DNA of 43,957 nucleotides from Alistipes muris (GCF_943193205.1 NZ_CALPDD010000015.1:1-43957), one strand, 5' to 3'; shown: positions 33,107 through 42,302, counted from the stretch's first letter. Program-made: numbers and translations. The notes: generated from the letters alone by a model not told the origin.

Positions 33107-33149
33107 AAAAAATACGGGCCGCTTCTCGATAAAGAAGCGGCCCGTATTT
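33107..33149 (-). terminator. Intrinsic terminator after sppA
   Basis: A 16-base perfect stem, AAATACGGGCCGCTTC at 33110-33125 with its complement at 33134-33149, followed on the minus strand by TTT. It lies 15 bases after the sppA stop at 33164. Confidence 0.9.
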
Positions 33150-33163
33150 CGACTGCGTGCGAC

Positions 33164-34951
33164 TTATCGCAATTCCACCTTGTAGGGCGAATACATCATG
33201 ACACCCTGGCGGTTCAGCGCTTCGCGCATCTGCCGCAGTTCGGCTTCCGGAACACCAAGCTGCGAACCGGATACCAACGTCCGTACCCGAACCTCCAACG
33301 AAGCAAGAATCGCCGCAAGGCCCGTCGGCTGGTCCACCTTTTCGACCACGCGGTAGTCGCCGCCGATTTCCGCCTTGTCGGCTGCCAGCGCAATGGCCGT
33401 CTTCAGACCGCCGTAGGTGTCGATCAAACCGATTCCCAGCGCATCTTCGCCCGACCATACGCGGCCCCCGGCGATGTTCAGCACCTTTTCGATGGGCAGG
33501 TTGCGGCCCTCGGCCACATAGCCCGTAAAGGTTTCGTAGACCTTGTCCACACCGCGCATGACGGCAGCCCGTTCCAGCGGCGTCAGCGGCGCCACCGTTC
33601 CGGCTCCGGCCGAAGCATTGCTTTTCACGCCGTCCAGCGTGATGCCCAACTTGTTCTTCAGCGCGTCGATTTTGTCGATATACATCCCGAATACTCCGAT
33701 GGAACCCGTCAGCGTCATCTTGTCGGCTACGATGACATCGGCCGGAGCCGAAATATAGTAACCGCCGCTCGCCGCATAGGAACCCATAGACACCACTACG
33801 GGCTTCTCGGCCCGGAGCAGTTCCATTTCGCGCCAAATCAGGTCCGAAGCCAGCGCGCTGCCGCCCGGCGAATTCACGCGCAGGACCACCGCTTTCACGT
33901 CGTCGTCCTCACGTACTTCGGCCAGCGTCCGGGCCATCGTGTTGCCGCCGATAGTACCGCCCGACGCTTCTCCGTCCACGATTTCGCCCTCGGCATAGAC
34001 AATCGCCACCTGCGGAGCGGCAAAATTCGTGTCGGCCGGAAGCTGCGACGCGTATTCGCCCAGCGATACGAACCGATAGTCGCCCTGCTTGTCCGTCTCC
34101 ACGCCCAGCGCCGCGAAGACATCGTCCATCTGGTCCTCGAAAAGCAATCCGTCGACGAACTTCTTCTCGAGCGCTTCTTCCGGCAGCGAAACCTCCAGAC
34201 CGTCGGCAATGCGGTTCAGTTCCGCAAGGTCGATACGGCGCGATTCGGCAACCCCCTCCGCAATGGTTTTCCACAGCGAATTGACCAGCTGCTGCATCTG
34301 CTCGCGGTTGGCGTCCGACATCTTGGTCAGAATATAGGGCTCCACGGCACTCTTGTACTTGCAGACCGTCGGGCGGAAGATTTCGGCCTTGAGGTCCAGC
34401 TTGTCGAACAATCCCTTATAGAACATCAGCGTCGACGAAAGCCCCGTCCAGTCCATACCGCCCTGCGGCTGAAGATAGATGCTGTCGGCGGCCGAAGCCA
34501 AGTAGTATTGGCCCTGCGAATAGACTTCGTTGTACGAGACCACGAACTTGCCGCTCTCCTTGAAGTCGACCACCGCAGCGCGCAGTTCCTCCAAGATGGC
34601 CGAGCCCGAAATTCCGCCTCCGCCGTTGAGCCGCAAGTAGATACCCTCGATGCGGTCGTCGTCCTTGGCGGTTTCGATGGCCCGCAACGCCTTGATAAGC
34701 GAAAGTTGCTTGGTCGAAGTCATCGTCATCCAGTCGATGGCGGCAAAGGGATCGGTCGACGGCGAATCGACGATCTCTTCGGCCAGGTCGATTTTGAGAA
34801 TCGACCCCGGACGAACCGTTACGGGACCTCCGTTCAGCGACGCAGCCATGCCGGCAATCATTCCGAACAGAAAAATCCAGAAAAACAGCGAGAGGAACGA
34901 ACCCACCAAAAAGGCAAGCACCCCGGCCAAAAATGTTTTGAAGAAATTCAT
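33164..34951 (-). CDS. sppA: Signal peptide peptidase SppA, 67 kDa type
   Basis: Membrane serine protease that degrades signal peptides after their release. The 595-residue length fits the long form with two SppA domains. An N-terminal membrane segment (FLAGVLAFLVGSFLSLFFWIFLFGMIAGMAA) is followed by the first domain carrying the catalytic Lys in CKYKSAVEPYI. The second domain has the nucleophile Ser in SMGSYAASGGYYISAPADVIVA, then TLTGSIGVFGMYIDK and SNASAGAG. The VNSPGGSALASDLIWREM segment is also typical. It has its own promoter and terminator, so it is probably monocistronic. Confidence 0.95.
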   Translation of the reverse strand: MNFFKTFLAGVLAFLVGSFLSLFFWIFLFGMIAGMAASLNGGPVTVRPGSILKIDLAEEIVDSPSTDPFAAIDWMTMTSTKQLSLIKALRAIETAKDDDRIEGIYLRLNGGGGISGSAILEELRAAVVDFKESGKFVVSYNEVYSQGQYYLASAADSIYLQPQGGMDWTGLSSTLMFYKGLFDKLDLKAEIFRPTVCKYKSAVEPYILTKMSDANREQMQQLVNSLWKTIAEGVAESRRIDLAELNRIADGLEVSLPEEALEKKFVDGLLFEDQMDDVFAALGVETDKQGDYRFVSLGEYASQLPADTNFAAPQVAIVYAEGEIVDGEASGGTIGGNTMARTLAEVREDDDVKAVVLRVNSPGGSALASDLIWREMELLRAEKPVVVSMGSYAASGGYYISAPADVIVADKMTLTGSIGVFGMYIDKIDALKNKLGITLDGVKSNASAGAGTVAPLTPLERAAVMRGVDKVYETFTGYVAEGRNLPIEKVLNIAGGRVWSGEDALGIGLIDTYGGLKTAIALAADKAEIGGDYRVVEKVDQPTGLAAILASLEVRVRTLVSGSQLGVPEAELRQMREALNRQGVMMYSPYKVELR

Positions 34952-34992
34952 ACCTATATATATTTAAGTTTGCTGTGCGGCTCTGTCGTATG

Positions 34993-35022
34993 CAAAGATA
35001 ACCATATTTTCCGAGAAACAAA
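34993..35022 (-). promoter_or_regulatory. Promoter of sppA
   Basis: Minus strand: TTTG (35019-35022), an 18-base spacer, TATCTTTG (34993-35000), giving a leader of about 35 bases. Confidence 0.7.
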
Positions 35023-35027
35023 TAAAA

Positions 35028-35046
35028 TTTATCGTTTTTCGATAAA
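35028..35046 (-). terminator. Weak hairpin after the GH95 gene
   Basis: TTTATCG at 35028-35034 pairs with CGATAAA at 35040-35046 around TTTTT, then ATTTTATTTG follows on the minus strand. The stem is short and AT-rich; it could be a weak terminator. It overlaps the upstream side of the sppA promoter. Confidence 0.35.
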
Positions 35047-35055
35047 GTGTAACAT

Positions 35056-37515
35056 TCATTCCTCTACTCCGGTAAAACAATAGCTTTTTCCGGGCTTCGT
35101 TTCCACATCGTAGAGCAAATCCATGTGTTCGGCATCCGGCTGCCGGGGTGCTTCCGGCGAAACGAGCGGCGCAAGGACGGTCTGCGCCCGCAACAACGGA
35201 TTCGGACATGGGGCAGTGCCGGCAGTCCGCAACGCCCTGCCGTTCAGCTTCAAAGGCACGGCCGACCGGATGCGGAGCACCCCGCCCACCGTCGATGTCA
35301 ACACGGCTCTCCGAAGACGGCCGCCGTCCCATGTCATTTCGTCCAGCACGAATCCGCCCCGGCAGCGCAACCCTTTCACCGACCCGCGGGCCCATACGTC
35401 GGGCAGCGCAGGCAAAAGATGCACCGCTCCGGCATGGCTCTGCACCAACATTTCGGCGATTCCGGCCGTACAGCCGAAATTGCCGTCGATCTGGAAAGGA
35501 GGGTGGGCGTCGAACAGATTGGGATAGGTCCCGCCGTTCTGCCCCCGGGTGTCGGAAGTCGGATGCAGCTGCTCGGCAATCAACCTATAAGCATGGTTGC
35601 CGTCGAGCAACCGCGCCCAGAAACATACTTTCCACCCCATCGACCAACCCGTCGAATGGTCGCCGCGGCCATGCAGCGTTGTACGGGCCGCCTGCATCAG
35701 CGCCGGATGCGCGCCGGTAATCTGACGCCCCGGATAAAGCCCCCACAAGTGCGACGCATGGCGATGGCGGTCCTGCGGATTGTCCCAGTCTTCGAGCCAC
35801 TCCTGCAACTGCCCCCAACGCCCCACCTGCATGGGAGCCAAACGACCCAGCACCGCCCGCAGACTGTCCGTCAACGCGGGATTCTCGCCCACGACTGCGG
35901 CCGCGTCGAGCGTATTGGAAAAAAGGTCGTAGACCATCTGATTGTCCATCGTTGCACCGGCCACAACAACGAAATCGCGTTTTCCGTCCACCTTCGGCGC
36001 GTTCTCCGGCGAATACGACGGCGCCACGACCGAATAGCCGCGCCGTGGCTCGGTCACCAGAAAATCAAGATAGAACAGGCACGCATCGCGCATCAGGGGA
36101 TAGACTTCGGCCAAATAATCCCTGTCGCCCGAAAAGAGGTAACGATCCCACAGGTGCTGGCAGAACCACGCATTGCAAGTGGGCCAGATACCGTATTTGG
36201 GACCGTCCACCGCCCCCGTCGAACACCAGATGTCGGTATTGTGGTGCAAGGTCCAACCCCGGCAGCCGTACATGGCTGCGGCCGCCCGACCCTGCTCGGC
36301 CGTCCGACGGACCAAACCGAGGAAGGGTTCGTGCATCTCGGCCAGGTTGGTGACCTCGGCGGGCCAATAATTCATCTCCACATTGATGTCGGTGGTATAT
36401 TTCCCGTCCCAAGGCGCATGGCGCCGATGGTTCCAGATACCTTGCAGATTGGCCGCCTGCCCGCCCGGCTGCGAACAACTTATCAACAAATAGCGTCCGA
36501 ACTGGAAATAAAGCGCAGCCAACTGGGGATCGCCTACCGAAGCGAATTCGCGGACCCGCACGTCGGTCGGCTTGTCGGCCTGCGCCGTACGCCCCAAGTC
36601 GAGCGAAACGCGCCGAAAATAACGCTTGTAAATTGTTTCGTGGTCCCGAAGCGCCTTCCGGTAACAGCGCCCTGCATTGGCCAAATGGCTCCGGGCCTGC
36701 TCCGGGGCATCGCCCGACACGTCTTTATAATTTCTGAAATTGGTCCCTATCGAAACATAGACGATTGCTTCGTCGGCATGGCATATCTGCAAAGTGCTGT
36801 CGGACAATATTTTCAACTCACCGCCCACGGGCTCGATACGCGTCACGGCGGCAAACCGCACCTTGCCCTCGATGCCCTCGTGGTCATCGGCCCTGCCCTC
36901 CAGCCAAAGTTCGTTTCCGTCGGCATGCCGCACGACATTCGTCTTGTAAGGCGTCGCATACCGGGCCGTAAACGAAATGCTGTTCTTTTTGGAAGCCGTC
37001 AGCCGGACAATCAGCAACTGGTCCGCAAACGAAGTAAAGGCTTCCCGGCGATAAGTCACACCGCCCGACGTGAAACGGGTGACCGCCACTGCCCGCCCGA
37101 GGTCCAGCTCCCGTTCGTAATCGGAAAACTCCGCTCCGGTCTCGAAATCCAGGCACAGCGAACCTACCGTCTGATAAGGCATGCCGTTGGCACCCTGCGG
37201 CGAACAGATGGCCGGACCGCAAAGTTCCTGCGCTTCGCGGTTTCGTCCCTCGAAAATCAGCTGCCGGATTTCGGGCAAGGCATCCTTGGCGGCCGGATTG
37301 GTATTGTTGTAGGGCGAGCCGCCCCACACCGTTTCTTCGTTCAACTGGAAACACTCGTGTTCGGGAGCGCCGAAGACCATGGCCCCGATCCGACCGTTGC
37401 CCAGCGGAAGGGCTTCTTCCCACACTTCCGCCGGACGGTCGTAGCGAAGTTTCAAATCCTCGCTTTCGGTCCGGCATCCGACCAGTACCAACAATCCAAA
37501 AAACCAATTTTTCAT
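35056..37515 (-). CDS. Glycoside hydrolase family 95 lipoprotein (alpha-L-fucosidase type)
   Basis: An 819-residue secreted lipoprotein; the signal peptide [14 protein letters not shown] has the lipobox Cys14. The N-terminal GH95 domain starts [27 protein letters not shown], with [12 protein letters not shown] and the GEALPYQTVG-like [11 protein letters not shown]. The catalytic (alpha/alpha)6 domain has [16 protein letters not shown] (the catalytic-centre Asn residues), LQEWLEDWD (general acid Glu) and [21 protein letters not shown] (catalytic Asp). These match 1,2-alpha-L-fucosidases acting on mucin or milk-type glycans, though some GH95 enzymes use galactosides. It stands alone, with no SusCD pair, and has its own promoter. 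Confidence 0.92.
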   Translation of the reverse strand: MKNWFFGLLVLVGCRTESEDLKLRYDRPAEVWEEALPLGNGRIGAMVFGAPEHECFQLNEETVWGGSPYNNTNPAAKDALPEIRQLIFEGRNREAQELCGPAICSPQGANGMPYQTVGSLCLDFETGAEFSDYERELDLGRAVAVTRFTSGGVTYRREAFTSFADQLLIVRLTASKKNSISFTARYATPYKTNVVRHADGNELWLEGRADDHEGIEGKVRFAAVTRIEPVGGELKILSDSTLQICHADEAIVYVSIGTNFRNYKDVSGDAPEQARSHLANAGRCYRKALRDHETIYKRYFRRVSLDLGRTAQADKPTDVRVREFASVGDPQLAALYFQFGRYLLISCSQPGGQAANLQGIWNHRRHAPWDGKYTTDINVEMNYWPAEVTNLAEMHEPFLGLVRRTAEQGRAAAAMYGCRGWTLHHNTDIWCSTGAVDGPKYGIWPTCNAWFCQHLWDRYLFSGDRDYLAEVYPLMRDACLFYLDFLVTEPRRGYSVVAPSYSPENAPKVDGKRDFVVVAGATMDNQMVYDLFSNTLDAAAVVGENPALTDSLRAVLGRLAPMQVGRWGQLQEWLEDWDNPQDRHRHASHLWGLYPGRQITGAHPALMQAARTTLHGRGDHSTGWSMGWKVCFWARLLDGNHAYRLIAEQLHPTSDTRGQNGGTYPNLFDAHPPFQIDGNFGCTAGIAEMLVQSHAGAVHLLPALPDVWARGSVKGLRCRGGFVLDEMTWDGGRLRRAVLTSTVGGVLRIRSAVPLKLNGRALRTAGTAPCPNPLLRAQTVLAPLVSPEAPRQPDAEHMDLLYDVETKPGKSYCFTGVEE

Positions 37516-37538
37516 CTTGCAGGATTCTTTGTTTTATA

Positions 37539-37570
37539 CAAAAATAATATGAACTGCATGCAGCACCAAA
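37539..37570 (-). promoter_or_regulatory. Promoter of the GH95 gene
   Basis: Minus strand: TTTG (37567-37570), a 20-base spacer, TATTTTTG (37539-37546). The TTTG is part of the palindrome CCAAATAAATTTGG at 37566-37579, whose other arm provides a -33 to the degenerate plus-strand promoter. Confidence 0.75.
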
Positions 37571-37607
37571 TAAATTTGGCATTACACTCAGCTTATTCGT
37601 ATCTTTA
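37566..37607 (+). repeat. Degenerate copy of the promoter repeat
   Basis: The core palindrome CCAAATAAATTTGG (37566-37579) is followed on the plus strand by GCATTACACTCAGCTTATTCG and TATCTTTA (37600-37607). The -33 TTTG is 21 bases from this -7, and the last base is A rather than G, so the plus-strand promoter is probably weak. It stands directly before copy B. Confidence 0.7.
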
Positions 37608-37608
37608 C

Positions 37609-37676
37609 AGAAGATAGGCTGCGTCTCGGCAATGTCCAAATAAATTTGGCATTGCTCTCGACTTGCGCTATCTTTG
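37609..37676 (+). repeat. Dispersed bidirectional-promoter repeat, copy B
   Basis: The inverted partner of 32979-33046. The central near-palindrome is at 37630-37654 (core CCAAATAAATTTGG). On the plus strand TTTG-20-TATCTTTG drives apbC; on the minus strand the mirror image is TTTG-20-TATCTTCT, a poorer box. Copies A and B differ only at the outermost base and at the base before TATCTTTG. Confidence 0.85.
37645..37676 (+). promoter_or_regulatory. Promoter of apbC inside the dispersed repeat
   Basis: TTTG at 37645-37648, a 20-base spacer (37649-37668), TATCTTTG at 37669-37676. It lies 23 bases before the apbC start. Confidence 0.75.
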
Positions 37677-37699
37677 TCCATAGAAGTTATTTGTCAATA

Positions 37700-38755
37700 A
37701 TGGAAAACGAAATCAAAGGGCTACTTGCAGCCGTCGTTCATCCCGAAACCGGAAAAGACATTGTTTCCGACGGTTTTATCGAACATATCGCTTCCACAGC
37801 GAACAAAATTACTATCGTATTACGCTTCGCCAAGACCCGGGACCCGTTCGCCGGAAAAATCCGGAAACAGGTCGAAACCGTTCTGCAAGAGCATTTTCCC
37901 CAATCCGAAATTCTGGTTGTCATCAAAGAGGGTGGACAGCCTCCACGCCCTGAACCGAAAACCTCGACTACCACAGGCGGCATTGCTCATATTATTGCCG
38001 TCGCATCCGGTAAAGGCGGGGTCGGAAAATCGACCGTCACGGCCAACCTCGCCGTTGCCTTGCGCAACATGGGATTCCGGGTCGGTATTCTTGACGCCGA
38101 TATTTACGGTCCGTCGCAGCCTAAAATGTTCGGCGTCGAAGGTTACCTGCCCGACGCTGTACAAGAGGACGGCATGGACCGAATCGTTCCCGCCGAATCC
38201 ATGGACATCAAACTCATGTCCATCGGTTTCTTTATCAAGCCCACCGACGCCTTGTTGTGGCGCGGTGCCATGGCAGTCAATGCACTGAAACAGATGATTC
38301 ATCAGACCCAGTGGGGAACGCTCGATTTTCTGCTGTGCGATCTTCCCCCGGGTACCGGAGATATCCACCTCTCGATTATCGGCGAACTGAAGATAGATTC
38401 TGCAGTCATTGTCTCTACCCCGCAGCAGATCGCTGTCGCCGATGTTGTCCGCGGAGTTGAAATGTTCCGCAACCCGAATGTCGATATTCCTATCGCCGGT
38501 ATAATCGAAAACATGGCCTGGTTCACTCCCGAAGAATTGCCAGATAACCGTTATTACCTTTTCGGCAAAGGAGGGGCTCAGCGTTTCGCCAAAGAAAACG
38601 ACATCAATTTTTTAGGCGAAATTCCTATTGTTCAATCCATTATGGACGGTTCCGAAGAGGGGCGCCCGGCTGTCGGTATTGACGCACGCGTAGAACAATG
38701 GTATCGCAACATCGCAGAGCAAATCGTTGAAAAAACCGTAAAAAGCAGTCGATAA
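37700..38755 (+). CDS. apbC: Iron-sulfur carrier ATPase ApbC/Mrp, without the usual CxxC
   Basis: P-loop ATPase of the Mrp/ApbC/Nbp35 family, which delivers Fe-S clusters to target proteins. The 351-residue product has an N-terminal MIP18/DUF59 domain (about residues 3-80). The deviant Walker A GKGGVGKS is at 104-111, followed by GILDADIYGPSQPKMFG, and LLCDLPPGTGDIHLSI is present. In canonical family members a CxxC follows the VENM segment and bridges a cluster between subunits; here ENMAWFTPEELPDNRYYLFG has no cysteines, so cluster binding must differ. The frame extends upstream to 37646, but that lies inside the promoter; 37700 is the start. Confidence 0.92.
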   Translation: MENEIKGLLAAVVHPETGKDIVSDGFIEHIASTANKITIVLRFAKTRDPFAGKIRKQVETVLQEHFPQSEILVVIKEGGQPPRPEPKTSTTTGGIAHIIAVASGKGGVGKSTVTANLAVALRNMGFRVGILDADIYGPSQPKMFGVEGYLPDAVQEDGMDRIVPAESMDIKLMSIGFFIKPTDALLWRGAMAVNALKQMIHQTQWGTLDFLLCDLPPGTGDIHLSIIGELKIDSAVIVSTPQQIAVADVVRGVEMFRNPNVDIPIAGIIENMAWFTPEELPDNRYYLFGKGGAQRFAKENDINFLGEIPIVQSIMDGSEEGRPAVGIDARVEQWYRNIAEQIVEKTVKSSR

Positions 38756-39163
38756 ACTGTGTATAATACACCAAAAATTCGTCAATAATTCGAGATAACT
38801 TTACTCTCCCAAAAATTGCGAATATCAGAAACGACGGTCATATATGAATTCCCGGAAAGAACAAAAAAAAGTTTTGACGATTTATTAGTACTTCTGTCAA
38901 AACCGAAACTGAGAAATTGTTTATAAAAAACTGCTGTCAATTTGTTTATAGTGATTATCAATAGTTGTTCAAATATGTTTTATATATCTGATTATAAATG
39001 ATTTTCACAAAAATACTATATATACTTCTGTTGATAAGATTCTTTTCTGAAATATCATTAACACGCCTAACAGCCATTATATTTATTCTTTTTAATAATT
39101 ATTTAAATTAACTAAAAAAGAAAAATATAAAACCTGTCGAAACCCGAAAACTCGAACCCGCAA
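38756..39163. other. Candidate chromosomal replication origin (oriC)
   Basis: A 408-base gene-free, strongly AT-rich stretch in a GC-rich genome. DnaA-box-like nonamers include TGTTGATAA at 39029-39037 (one mismatch from TGTGGATAA) and TTATCAATA at 38955-38963. TTGTTTATA occurs twice as direct repeats 25 bases apart (38917 and 38942). A very AT-rich segment at 39077-39132 could be the unwinding element. Gene direction and base composition change here: genes to the left mostly run on the minus strand (24031-37515) and genes to the right on the plus strand. Plus-strand genes change from A/C-ending to G/T-ending codons. A classic perfect DnaA box was not found. Confidence 0.6.
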
Positions 39164-40123
39164 ATGAACCTCGTAAAAACTTCGGATACCCAATCCACTA
39201 CACGCTTGCTCGCCCGCATTGCCGAATTGAAAAGTCAAAAGAAAGCCGTCATATTGGCCCACTACTATACACGCCCGGAAGTGCAATCGGCAGCGGATTT
39301 TTTGGGCGACAGCCTTGCGCTTGCAGTTCGCGCACAAACGATAGACGCCGAAATCATCCTTTTTGCGGGAGTTCACTTCATGGCGGAGACGGCAAAGGTG
39401 CTCTGCCCCTCGAAAAAGGTGCTGATACCTTGTCCCGAAGCGGGCTGTTCGTTGGCCGAATCGTGCGATGCCGCGGCTTTTGCGGCATTCAAGGCCCGCT
39501 ATCCCGATCACAAGGTGGTTTCCTATGTCAATACGACGGTGGGTGTCAAGGCCCTGACGGATATTTGCTGTACCTCTTCCAATGCGCTTAAAGTCGTGCA
39601 GTCCATTCCGGCCGACCAGCCGTTGATTTTCGGGCCCGACCGCAATTTGGGCTCTTATATTCAGAAACTGACCGGGCGGAAAAACATGGTTCTGTGGAAC
39701 GGTGCCTGTCATGTTCACGAGGAATTTTCGCTCGAAAAGCTGTTGGAGCTCAAGCGGAAACATCCTAAGGCCAAGGTCGTTGCCCATCCCGAGTGCCGGG
39801 CCTACATCCTCGACATTGCCGATTTCGTCGGTTCTACCGCAGCCATTCTTGACTACTGCGGGGATACTGATTCGACCGAATTTATCGTTGTTACCGAAGC
39901 GGGTATTCTTGCCGAGATGCAGCGGCGTTTTCCGGACAAGACGTTTATTCCTGCGCCGCCCGACGACGAGACATGCGGTTGCAACAACTGCCGTTTCATG
40001 AAGATGGTGACGCTCGAAAATATCGTGGCGTGTCTCGAAAACGAGGCCCCCGAAATCATCCTCGACGAGCAGACGCGGCTCAAGGCCGAACGCTCTATTT
40101 TGAATATGATACAGATTAAATAG
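39164..40123 (+). CDS. nadA: Quinolinate synthase NadA
   Basis: Condenses iminoaspartate and dihydroxyacetone phosphate to quinolinate, an early step of NAD synthesis. The 319-residue protein has the three cysteine regions that hold its [4Fe-4S] cluster: CPEAGCSLAESC near residues 90-101, WNGACHVHEEFS, and the C-terminal CGCNNCRFMKM. Motifs ILAHYYTRPEVQSAADFLGDSLAL and FAGVHFMAETAKVL are diagnostic. The usual partners nadB and nadC are not in the window. It lies just right of the proposed origin and is followed nine bases later by the S46 peptidase gene. Confidence 0.96.
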   Translation: MNLVKTSDTQSTTRLLARIAELKSQKKAVILAHYYTRPEVQSAADFLGDSLALAVRAQTIDAEIILFAGVHFMAETAKVLCPSKKVLIPCPEAGCSLAESCDAAAFAAFKARYPDHKVVSYVNTTVGVKALTDICCTSSNALKVVQSIPADQPLIFGPDRNLGSYIQKLTGRKNMVLWNGACHVHEEFSLEKLLELKRKHPKAKVVAHPECRAYILDIADFVGSTAAILDYCGDTDSTEFIVVTEAGILAEMQRRFPDKTFIPAPPDDETCGCNNCRFMKMVTLENIVACLENEAPEIILDEQTRLKAERSILNMIQIK

Positions 40124-40132
40124 TTAGTTGAT

Positions 40133-42247
40133 ATGAAGAAACTTTTGTTGTTGTTCGTCGCTTCGGTCGCTTCGGTTTCGGCCTTCGCCGACGAGGGGAT
40201 GTGGCTCTTGCCTTATCTCCAGAAGATGAATATCCGCACGATGAAGGCGCGCGGGTGCAAACTTTCCGCCGAAGATATTTACAGCGTTGATAAGTCGTCG
40301 CTTAAGGATGCCATCGTCATCTTCGGTAACGGGTGCACCGGGGAGATCGTCTCTCCCAACGGGTTGCTTTTCACCAACCATCATTGCGGTTTTTCGTCCA
40401 TCCAGGAGCTTTCGTCCGTCGAGCACGATTATCTCAAGAACGGTTTTTGGGCCATGTCGCCCGAGGAGGAGCTGCCCGCTCCCGGTCTTTCCGTGCGGTT
40501 CATCCGCAAAATCATGGACGTCACGTCCGAAATCATCGGCAACGTGCCTTCCATTGCCGGGCAGGAGGAGTTCGAGCAGATTACGGCCGCCAATCGCAAG
40601 GCGCTGACCGAAAAGCTCCTTGCCGAGTATCCCGGCATGAGTGTCGAGGTGGATGCTTTTTTCGGCGGCAACCAGTTCTTCGCTTTCATCATCGAGAAGT
40701 TTACCGACGTGCGGCTGGTCGGCGCTCCTCCGCAGTCCATAGGAAAGTTCGGCGGCGATACCGACAATTGGATGTGGCCGCGTCATACGGGCGATTTCTC
40801 CGTGTTCCGCGTCTACGCCGGACCCGATAACAAGCCTGCCGATTATTCGCCTGAAAACAAGCCTTACAAGGCCGACAGGTTCCTGCGGATTTCGCTCGAC
40901 GGGGTCGACGAAAACGACTTCGCCATGATTATGGGCTTTCCCGGTTCTACCGAGCGTTACATGACTTCCTATGAAATCGACGATATGCTCGGTGTTTCCA
41001 ATCCCAACCGTATCTTCATCCGCGGGGAGCGGCAGGCTATCCTTTGGGAGGATATGTTGGCCAGCGACAAGGTGCGCATCCAGTATGCGTCCAAATATGC
41101 CCGTTCCTCCAATTATTGGAAGAATTCCATCGGCATGTCGCGCGGCATCGAGAAGCTGAACGTCAAGGCCCGCAAGCAGGCGCAGGAGGCTGAGTTCCAG
41201 GCCTGGGCACAGCAGAACACCGTGCCTGAGGAGGGTTTCATTACGGCACTGCCCAAAATCAAGGAGTATGTCGACGGCCGCGGAGAAATCGACCATAATC
41301 GTCAGTACCTCGCCGAAGCGTTCCTTATGTCCGTCGAGGCGCTTACTCCCTGCCGTTCTTTCATGGGCAAGGAGAAAATCGCCGACCCCGAGAAGAGCAA
41401 GCAGCGGTTAGCCGATTGGTACAAGGATTATAATGCTCCCACTGACCGCAAGGTGGCCAAGCGGATGCTGAAAATCGCCCGCGAGCACATGACCGACCTG
41501 CCGTCGTTCTACACCGAAATCGTCGACAGGGATTTCGGCGGCGATACCGATGCTTACGTTGATTATCTTTATGACAATTCCGTTTTCGTCTCCGAGGAGA
41601 AGACCGCGGCGTTGGTCGACGATTTTTCCGCCGAAAAGTGGGCCGCCGATCCTTTCGTGCCTTTCGCCGAATCGGTGTGGAAGAAATACGTGGAGCTGAG
41701 CAAGGCATCCCGTCCTTTCTCGCAGCTTTACCGCGAGGGTCATCGTAAGTATGTCGCCGGGTTGATGCGTCAGTATCCCGACAAGGCCTGGGCGCCCGAT
41801 GCCAATTTCACCCTCCGTCTCACCTATGGTCGCGTGCTGCCTTACGACCCTGCCGACGGAATCCGTTACAACCACTATACGACCCTCAAGGGCGTTATCG
41901 AGAAGGAGGACCCCAAGAACCCCGCCGAGTTCACCGTGCCTGCGAAGCTCAAGGAACTGTACTATTCCAAGGATTTCGGGCCTTACGCCAATAAGCAGGG
42001 CGAGCTGCCCGTCGCTTTCCTCGCCGACTGCGATATTACGGGCGGCAATTCCGGTTCGCCCGTCCTCGATTCGCGCGGCGATTTGATAGGTCTCGCTTTC
42101 GACGGCAATTGGGAAGCCATGTCCGGCGACGTGGCGTTCGAGCCCGAGTTGCAGCGGACTATCGCTGTCGACGTGCGCTACGTGCTGTTCGTCATCGACA
42201 AGTTCGCGGGCGCCGGGTGGTTGCTCGACGAAATGCAGTTCAGATAG
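40133..42247 (+). CDS. S46 family dipeptidyl peptidase (DPP7/DPP11 type)
   Basis: A periplasmic serine exopeptidase releasing dipeptides for amino-acid nutrition, a hallmark of Bacteroidetes. The 704-residue protein begins with a signal peptide (MKKLLLLFVASVASVSAFA). The mature start DEGMWLLPYLQKMNI is typical. The catalytic triad is visible as His in LLFTNHHCGFSSI (residues 83-84), Asp in WPRHTGDFSVFRVY (about 220) and Ser640 in GGNSGSPVLDSRG. FDGNWEAMSGD follows. Whether it prefers acidic (DPP11) or hydrophobic (DPP7) P1 residues is not settled by eye. It follows nadA at nine bases and is closed by a GC-rich terminator. Confidence 0.93.
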   Translation: MKKLLLLFVASVASVSAFADEGMWLLPYLQKMNIRTMKARGCKLSAEDIYSVDKSSLKDAIVIFGNGCTGEIVSPNGLLFTNHHCGFSSIQELSSVEHDYLKNGFWAMSPEEELPAPGLSVRFIRKIMDVTSEIIGNVPSIAGQEEFEQITAANRKALTEKLLAEYPGMSVEVDAFFGGNQFFAFIIEKFTDVRLVGAPPQSIGKFGGDTDNWMWPRHTGDFSVFRVYAGPDNKPADYSPENKPYKADRFLRISLDGVDENDFAMIMGFPGSTERYMTSYEIDDMLGVSNPNRIFIRGERQAILWEDMLASDKVRIQYASKYARSSNYWKNSIGMSRGIEKLNVKARKQAQEAEFQAWAQQNTVPEEGFITALPKIKEYVDGRGEIDHNRQYLAEAFLMSVEALTPCRSFMGKEKIADPEKSKQRLADWYKDYNAPTDRKVAKRMLKIAREHMTDLPSFYTEIVDRDFGGDTDAYVDYLYDNSVFVSEEKTAALVDDFSAEKWAADPFVPFAESVWKKYVELSKASRPFSQLYREGHRKYVAGLMRQYPDKAWAPDANFTLRLTYGRVLPYDPADGIRYNHYTTLKGVIEKEDPKNPAEFTVPAKLKELYYSKDFGPYANKQGELPVAFLADCDITGGNSGSPVLDSRGDLIGLAFDGNWEAMSGDVAFEPELQRTIAVDVRYVLFVIDKFAGAGWLLDEMQFR

Positions 42248-42265
42248 TCCGTTCGTTTTCTTCAG

Positions 42266-42291
42266 GCCGGGGCCCTGCCCCGGCTTTTTTT
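42266..42291 (+). terminator. Strong terminator just before the MFS gene
   Basis: GCCGGGGC...GCCCCGGC (42266-42284, loop near CCT) then seven T. It ends 18 bases after the S46 peptidase stop and only 11 bases before the MFS start codon. Confidence 0.88.
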
Positions 42292-42302
42292 GGTTGGTTG
42301 CT

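Noticed and set aside
32979..37676. A phase-variable invertible promoter of the capsule type
   Set aside because: No site-specific recombinase and no surface-glycan operon is attached, and the unit is symmetric, so inversion would not switch a promoter off.
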